DNA from: Corynebacterium mendelii
GTDB taxonomy: Bacteria; Actinomycetota; Actinomycetes; Mycobacteriales; Mycobacteriaceae
DNA: 45,041 bases
Assembly (NCBI RefSeq): GCF_017307055.1
Contig: NZ_JAFLEQ010000011.1
Location: forward strand, 46,093-91,133
Direction: 5' to 3'
Every line of letters begins with the position of its first letter. The stretch's first letter is position 1. Positions 42,238 to 45,041 of the stretch are shown piece after piece. The notes beneath the pieces were generated by a model that worked only from the letters and a program-made list of their open reading frames with translations, searched no databases and was not told the DNA's origin. The translations under genes were made by a program, and so were the position numbers.

Positions 42238-44850
42238 GTGTCTTCTTCTGTGAGTACCACCTGCCCGACCGTGACCGATTGTTTGACCGGCACCGGAGAT
42301 CCGGGCGATCCGGCACTGATCGCAGATGATGGTGCAACAATCACCTACGGCCAGCTGGCCGATCTGGTGGACAGGGCCTGCGCTGTGCTGCCGGTGGACG
42401 TCAAACTGCTGGTCCATCTGCCTTTCCACCGCACCACCGGCTGCATCATCGCCTATCTGGCGGCGCTGAAAACAGGACATGCGGTGCTTCTCACCGCACC
42501 GGATCCGGGGCAGTATGAGCCGGTCACCGACCGCTATCCGGCTGATGTGACAGTCACCGCCGACGGGTGTTTCCTGCTCGGCGACGGCTCCGGGGAGATA
42601 ACAGCGGACTGTGCCGTGACCCCCCACCACGACATTCACCCGGATACCGCGGTGCTGATGTCGACATCGGGGACCACCGGCTCCCAGAAACTGGTCCGGT
42701 TGACCGGAACGAATATCGTCGCCAACGCCACCGGGATTGTGCAGGCACTGGGCATTACCGCCGCCGACCGGTCACTGACTGTCCTGCCGCCGCACTATTC
42801 TTTCGGCCTCAGTGTCGTCAACACCCATCTTCTGGCCGGCGCCAGCCTGGTGGTCGGCAACTACGGTGTCACCGACCCGGAGTTTTTCACCCGTGTCCGA
42901 CAGCTCGGGGTGACCAACTTCGGCGCCGTCCCGCACATGCTGGACCTGTTGCGTGCCACCGCGCCGCTTCCGGCGGCAGCCGGCGCGCTGCGCCTGATCT
43001 ACCAGGCGGGCGGGAAGCTTGACAGGCACAAAACAGTGGCCTGGGCCGGTGATTGTGACCGGCTGGGCATCGATTTCCGGGTGATGTACGGGCAGACGGA
43101 AGCCACCGCCCGGATGACGGTGATGAAAAAAGGGTGTGCCGCCACCCATCCCGATGCGGCCGGGTATGTTCTTGACGGCTGTTCGATGACGGTGCGTGAT
43201 CCGGCCCCCGACGGCACCGGGGAGCTGGTGTTCGAAGGGCCGAATGTGATGATGGGCTACGCCCACACCCCGCAGGATCTGGCGCTGGGGGTGATGATCG
43301 ATCATCTGGACACCGGCGATGTGGGAACCGTCGATGATGACGGCCTGGTCACCATCACCGGGCGCAAAGCCGACTTCGTCAAGATCGCAGGGCTTCGCAT
43401 CGAACTGCACCGGCTGCAGGAAATGCTGTCGGAGAAAGGCATCAACAGCCTGGTCACCGGTGATGACAGCGGCGTGCGGGTGCTGGTGGAGAAACAAACC
43501 TCGGTCACCGACGGCAGCGCCGGGCCGGCGGCGGTGAGAAAATTCCTGGTTGACCACACAGGTATTGATGCCGGGCATATCAGTGTCGCCGCCACCGGCG
43601 TGCTGCCGCGGCTGGCCAATGAGAAACCGGACCGGGCCACGGCCGACCGGATGGTCGCACAGATCACCGGGCAGGCTGAGAAAGCGGAACAGCAGCAGGT
43701 TGCGAGCCCGGAGAAACGTGTAGCCGGGCAACTGGAACGGATTCTGGGAGTCGACGGCATCGACTTCAACAAATCGTTTGCCGCCAACGGCGGTACCTCC
43801 CTCAACCAGGTGGCCGCCGCCGCGGCCCTGACGAAAGTATGCGGCACCCTTCCGGTGGGCTGGGCCAACGAACCGTTGTCCACGCTGCTGCCGGACACAC
43901 ATGTCAGAATGGCCCCCTGGAAAGCGGTGTGGATCGACAGCCCGGTCATCATCCGCATGGTGGCCGCGTTCACCATTGTCGCCAGCCACGCTTCGGTCAT
44001 GGATGTCACCGGCGGCGCACATTCGCTGCTGATGGTCGCGGGCTTTGCCCTGGGCATGTTCACCTTGAGCAAAACCAGCCGGACACAGCGCCTGTCTTCT
44101 GTGCTCCGCACCATTGTGTCGGTGGCGGTCCCCGCCTCCATCGTCGCCACCCTGGGGGTGCTGTTCACCGGCACCTACGGCTTGTCCAATGCGCTGCTGA
44201 TCCACTGGTTGTGGGAGTTTCCCGGATCGCAGCGCCACCTGTGGTTCATTGAGGCCTACATGTGGGATCTGGGGCTGATAGCCGGTGTGTTCTGCATCCC
44301 CCCGGTGGTCGGCTCCTACCGGCGGCATCCCTTCGCAACCTCGCTGGCACTTCTTGCCGTTGCCATCGGGTTCCGCTACGCGCTGGCATTCGACGTCGAT
44401 ATTTTGCGCTGGGATCCGGCTGGTGTGCTGTGGCTGGTGCTGCTGGGGCTTGCCGTGCTCAACGCCGACCGCTACCCGAAAAAGCTTCTGGTTGTGGCGG
44501 TGTTTGCGGTGGTGTCCCGGGACTACTTCTGGACTGAACAGCAGCGTTTCTATGTGTTCGTCGTCCTGCTGGTGCTTTTGTTTGTGCCCCGGCTTCCGGT
44601 ACCCCGTATTCTGCTCACCCCGGTGACCCTGATGTCATCGGCCACGCTCTACATCTATCTGGTGCAGTTCGATGTGCTGGCCGTGCTCTCTTACGGCTGG
44701 CCGACGGTGATGGTGTCCATCCCGCTGGGAGTGGTGGTGTCCCTGGCCGTGAACCGGGTGCAGGCCAGGTACAGCTCTACCGTGGTGCGCCGCAGCCAGA
44801 AACCACAGCGGTTTCTCCGCGCCCACACCACATCATCCACGGCCGACTAA
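42238..44850 (+). CDS. Single-chain adenylation - carrier - AT3 membrane acyltransferase
   Basis: 870 aa if GTG 42238 is the start (GTG 42250 or TTG 42199 also possible; none has a clear ribosome-binding site). Residues ~10-470 are an ANL adenylation domain: MSTSGTTGSQKLV (142-148 core), YGQTEATARM (284), DHLDTGDVG (355), TGRKADFVKIAGLRIEL (A8) and Lys 463 in ANEKPDR. Residues ~490-560 are a carrier domain with Ser 521 in AANGGTSLNQ. Residues ~565-840 are about ten membrane helices starting IIRMVAAFTIVASHAS, with Arg 573 and His 584 in the R-x10-H motif of acyltransferase-3. The A4 region HYSFGLSVVNTH lacks the amino-group-binding Asp of amino-acid A domains, hinting at a non-amino acid. Inferred job: activate an acid, load it on its own carrier, and hand it to a surface acceptor. 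Confidence 0.85.
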   Translation: MSSSVSTTCPTVTDCLTGTGDPGDPALIADDGATITYGQLADLVDRACAVLPVDVKLLVHLPFHRTTGCIIAYLAALKTGHAVLLTAPDPGQYEPVTDRYPADVTVTADGCFLLGDGSGEITADCAVTPHHDIHPDTAVLMSTSGTTGSQKLVRLTGTNIVANATGIVQALGITAADRSLTVLPPHYSFGLSVVNTHLLAGASLVVGNYGVTDPEFFTRVRQLGVTNFGAVPHMLDLLRATAPLPAAAGALRLIYQAGGKLDRHKTVAWAGDCDRLGIDFRVMYGQTEATARMTVMKKGCAATHPDAAGYVLDGCSMTVRDPAPDGTGELVFEGPNVMMGYAHTPQDLALGVMIDHLDTGDVGTVDDDGLVTITGRKADFVKIAGLRIELHRLQEMLSEKGINSLVTGDDSGVRVLVEKQTSVTDGSAGPAAVRKFLVDHTGIDAGHISVAATGVLPRLANEKPDRATADRMVAQITGQAEKAEQQQVASPEKRVAGQLERILGVDGIDFNKSFAANGGTSLNQVAAAAALTKVCGTLPVGWANEPLSTLLPDTHVRMAPWKAVWIDSPVIIRMVAAFTIVASHASVMDVTGGAHSLLMVAGFALGMFTLSKTSRTQRLSSVLRTIVSVAVPASIVATLGVLFTGTYGLSNALLIHWLWEFPGSQRHLWFIEAYMWDLGLIAGVFCIPPVVGSYRRHPFATSLALLAVAIGFRYALAFDVDILRWDPAGVLWLVLLGLAVLNADRYPKKLLVVAVFAVVSRDYFWTEQQRFYVFVVLLVLLFVPRLPVPRILLTPVTLMSSATLYIYLVQFDVLAVLSYGWPTVMVSIPLGVVVSLAVNRVQARYSSTVVRRSQKPQRFLRAHTTSSTAD

Positions 44851-44956
44851 GCCACCGTCGGGTTGGCCGCCCGCGGGTGTTTCACCCGGGACAATGATCC
44901 TCCGGCAACCGGCACCGCGGAGAGCATGCGCGCGGCGTGCTGCCCGCGGCCTTAGG

Positions 44957-44995
44957 GGCGCCGCACAACCGTTGGCAGCGTCGCTAGGCGGCGCC
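44957..44995. repeat. 8-bp inverted repeat after the acyltransferase gene
   Basis: GGCGCCGC (44957-44964) and GCGGCGCC (44988-44995) with a 23-nt loop. It has no T-tract and its function is unclear. A weaker GGGTG-TTT-CACCC hairpin lies closer to the stop codon, at about 44876-44888. Confidence 0.4.
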
Positions 44996-45019
44996 ACGAG
45001 ATGTGCCGGGAGGTGGTCA

Positions 45020-45041
45020 TTGGCTGCTGACCGACCGCAAC
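45020..45041 (+). CDS. Possible start of a gene running off the right edge
   Basis: GGGAGG (45008-45013) is followed 6 nt later by TTG 45020, then an open frame (AADRPQ) to the window end. Too short to identify. The Shine-Dalgarno spacing is the only support. Confidence 0.2.

Noticed and set aside
1..45041. CRISPR arrays and intact insertion sequences
   Set aside because: No regularly spaced identical repeats and no transposase were seen; the only mobile-element trace is the serine recombinase fragment.

Overview
The window looks like a chromosomal segment of a Corynebacterium (mycolic-acid Actinobacteria). The reasons are high GC, an Antigen 85-type mycolyltransferase with a signal peptide, the C50-carotenoid set crtI-crtYe-crtYf-crtEb, and the contiguous cell-division/signalling block fhaA-fhaB-pstP-rodA-pbpA-pknA-pknB followed by crgA. 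The tRNA-Ile(GAT)/tRNA-Ala(TGC) pair at the left edge is the arrangement usually found near gyrA in this genus. Species is not determined.

Layout. 1-500: two tRNA genes, a clear terminator and a 62-aa membrane protein. 560-3307: a leucine-carboxyl-methyltransferase-like SAM enzyme and an orphan N6-adenine DNA methyltransferase. 3567-11315 (minus): a 2582-aa secreted surface protein with 18 Rib/YPDG-type repeats and a sortase signal of the LAxTG type. 11316-13145: about 1.8 kb with no intact gene, holding the frameshifted N-terminal remnant of a large serine recombinase. 13146-14511: a MarR regulator and a small GT2-like glycosyltransferase. 14531-19239: AMP nucleosidase (minus), succinate-semialdehyde dehydrogenase and a DNA photolyase. 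19477-20526: mycolyltransferase. 20956-25287 (minus): carotenoid operon plus a GT2 glycosyltransferase. 26391-30263: a large exported sialidase with a Thr-rich stalk and a C-terminal membrane segment. 30447-30530 (minus): tRNA-Leu(CAG). 30867-41218: Ser/Thr kinase, phosphatase and elongation/division genes, mostly with 4-nt overlaps. 41340-44850: a divergent pair made of an Sfp-type phosphopantetheinyl transferase and a single-chain adenylation-carrier-acyltransferase protein.

How the genes fit together. The kinase block controls growth-zone peptidoglycan synthesis: PknA/PknB phosphorylate, PstP reverses, FhaA/FhaB read phospho-Thr, RodA/PbpA polymerise and cross-link, and CrgA organises the divisome. 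The mycolyltransferase, giant repeat protein and sialidase build or decorate the cell surface. The carotenoid genes and photolyase suggest a photoprotection neighbourhood, but crtE and crtB are absent here.

The most novel-looking system is 41340-44850. An acyl-adenylating domain, a carrier domain (Ser in GGTSL) and an AT3 membrane acyltransferase (R-x10-H motif) are fused in one polypeptide, next to the PPTase that could activate it. Its promoter has a 17-bp spacer that is almost filled by a DtxR-box-like sequence. By architecture it resembles a one-protein analogue of the Dlt surface-acylation pathway, with an unknown acid and acceptor.
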